Origin: Cyclobacteriaceae bacterium
Lineage (GTDB): Bacteria; Bacteroidota; Bacteroidia; Cytophagales; Cyclobacteriaceae
Direction of reading: 5' to 3'
Assembly: GCA_016787725.1 (NCBI GenBank)
Contig: JAEUTZ010000021.1
Location: 1 to 64,000 of the forward strand
Length of the DNA stretch: 64,000 nt
Shown: in pieces, positions 62,942 through 64,000 of the stretch
Position numbering within the stretch: position 1 is the stretch's first letter
How the letters are laid out: the number at the start of each line of letters is the position of its first letter
The notes under the pieces: model-generated
Told to the model about the DNA's origin: nothing
The model's database searches: none
The model's input: only the letters and a program-made list of their open reading frames with translations
Translations under genes and position numbers: made by a program

Positions 62942-64000
62942 TTATAAATTTTTTGTTCGGTTTCGTTTAAAGTCTTCAAACACCAGATTTCCCAATCCTT
63001 GTAAGCTGCTGTAATAGGCTTGTCCATTGTTTGCCTTTGTAAACTCTCTGACGAATGCTTTCAGGTAAGCATCGGTAGCAATCATGAACGTAGTTACCGG
63101 AATTTTTATTTTCCTAAGCTGGGTAGCTAAATCCAGCGTTTTGTTTAGAATTTTCTGATCTAAGCCGAAGCTGTTCTTATAATAGTTAATGCCTTGCTTA
63201 ATGCATGTAGGTTTCCCATCCGTAATCATGAAAATCTGCTTGTTGGAATTTTTTCTCCTTCTGAGAATATCCATGGCCAATTCGAGTCCTGCTACGGTGT
63301 TTGTGTGGTACGGTCCAACCTGTAAGTACGGCAAATCTTTGATTTCAATTTGCCAGGCGTCATCGCCAAACACCAAAATATCGAGTGTGTCTTTTGGGTA
63401 TTTTTTCGTAATCAGTTCGGCCAACGCCATGGCTACTTTCTTGGCAGGTGTAATCCGATCTTCTCCGTACAGGATCATCGAGTGCGAAATATCAATCATG
63501 AGCACCGTAGAAGTTTGTGTCTTGTACTCACTTTCAATAATTTCCAGGTCGTTTTCCGTCATGAAGAAGTCTTCCACACCGTGATTGATTTGCGCATTGC
63601 GTATTGAATCAGTCATGGAGATTTGCTCCAGTGTGTCTCCGAATTCATAGTCGCGTCTATCCGTGGTGGGTTCATCGCCCCGGCCGTTGTGAGGTGTTTT
63701 GTGCTCCCCGGATTTAGTTTTCTTCAGTTTCCCAAAAATTTCTTCCAGGGCCGATTGTCGCAGATTTTGTTCTGCCTTTGCCTTTAATTTGAATTCACCG
63801 GTGGGGCCATCTTCGGTGATGTATCCATTTCGTTTGAGGTCTTCAATAAAGTCCCCAATTCCATAATTCCCGTTGGTTAGTTTATACTGTTTGTCAACTT
63901 CGGTCAGCCATTGCAAGGCCTCTGCTACATTCCCCGAAGTAATGAGTAGGAGTTGCATAAATACCTTCAGCAACCGTTCGAAGTCGCTTTTGGCATCATC
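62942..64000 (-). CDS. VWA-domain protein (5' end beyond the window)
   Basis: At least 352 residues; the frame is open to the last base, so the start lies outside (visible N-terminus DDAKSDFERLLKVFMQ). A helical N-terminal region (to about 170) precedes a von Willebrand factor A domain with the MIDAS motif DISHSM and later TNTVAGLELA and FMITDGKP. A long stretch of charged residues separates them. Together with the MoxR-like ATPase it forms a conserved AAA/VWA pair. The proposed TTG at 63973 is not a real start, because upstream codons also look coding. Confidence 0.85.
   Translation of the reverse strand, partial: DDAKSDFERLLKVFMQLLLITSGNVAEALQWLTEVDKQYKLTNGNYGIGDFIEDLKRNGYITEDGPTGEFKLKAKAEQNLRQSALEEIFGKLKKTKSGEHKTPHNGRGDEPTTDRRDYEFGDTLEQISMTDSIRNAQINHGVEDFFMTENDLEIIESEYKTQTSTVLMIDISHSMILYGEDRITPAKKVAMALAELITKKYPKDTLDILVFGDDAWQIEIKDLPYLQVGPYHTNTVAGLELAMDILRRRKNSNKQIFMITDGKPTCIKQGINYYKNSFGLDQKILNKTLDLATQLRKIKIPVTTFMIATDAYLKAFVREFTKANNGQAYYSSLQGLGNLVFEDFKRNRTKNL

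Overview
The window looks like a chromosomal segment of a Bacteroidota bacterium, most likely order Cytophagales (inference). Evidence: a type IX secretion C-terminal sorting domain (8377-8838), recognisable TTTG / TAnnTTTG promoter elements (for example 41525-41555), few strong Shine-Dalgarno sites, many secreted or lipoprotein products, an LptD with a long barrel, and an MCC-type carboxyltransferase. It is densely coded on both strands, with many 4-bp ATGA start/stop overlaps and convergent stop-codon overlaps. I see no tRNA, rRNA, IS element, prophage or CRISPR array.

Layout. 1-1921: end of an ATP-grasp / alpha-E / transglutaminase cluster. 1939-3555: a CPA1-type cation/H+ antiporter preceded by a terminator-like hairpin and an unlisted 31-codon membrane mini-ORF. 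3661-5816: small exported protein, serine hydrolase, rsmG (TTG start). 5811-8838: a repetitive secreted protein with a C1q-like end plus a T9SS-sorted partner. 8998-14904: membrane protein, PlsC, exported sugar-type oxidoreductase, SUMF1-fold protein, RNA m5C methyltransferase and exported TIM-barrel isomerase. 14929-17760: exported TPR-CHAT protein, followed by the decayed remnant of a TlpA-like thioredoxin (17772-18106). 18144-23271: ferritin and a translationally coupled operon of penicillin-acylase-like hydrolase, class V aminotransferase, multi-pass membrane protein and Rieske lipoprotein. 23331-31484: VanX-like dipeptidase, M42 peptidase, aroA, aroB, proline dehydrogenase, lysS. 31481-40103: cell-envelope block (barrel protein, LptD, amidase, MlaD), an acyl-CoA carboxylase subunit, a SirB1-like protein and an esterase.

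40163-45579 holds a TerB-ABCG fusion transporter with a SiaC/DUF1987 protein, a lipoprotein, a secreted protein and cytidine deaminase. 45677-50056 holds saccharopine dehydrogenase, an acyltransferase, a BASS transporter, RNase HI and MarC.

50138-59177 is the most striking region: a candidate inorganic-carbon uptake locus with two divergent arms. The minus arm encodes a 117-aa exported protein, a SulP anion transporter with STAS domain and an outer-membrane porin. The plus arm encodes a second 117-aa exported protein that shares a motif with the first, a terminator/attenuator-like hairpin, DabA with all four metal/catalytic residues, and DabB. 59197-64000: PhoH with a strong terminator-like hairpin just before its start, an AlbA_2 protein, a MoxR/ChlI-like AAA ATPase and a VWA protein cut by the window edge.

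A recurring pattern is a terminator-like hairpin very close to a start codon (antiporter, dabA, phoH). Annotation rests on reading motifs; no database search was possible.
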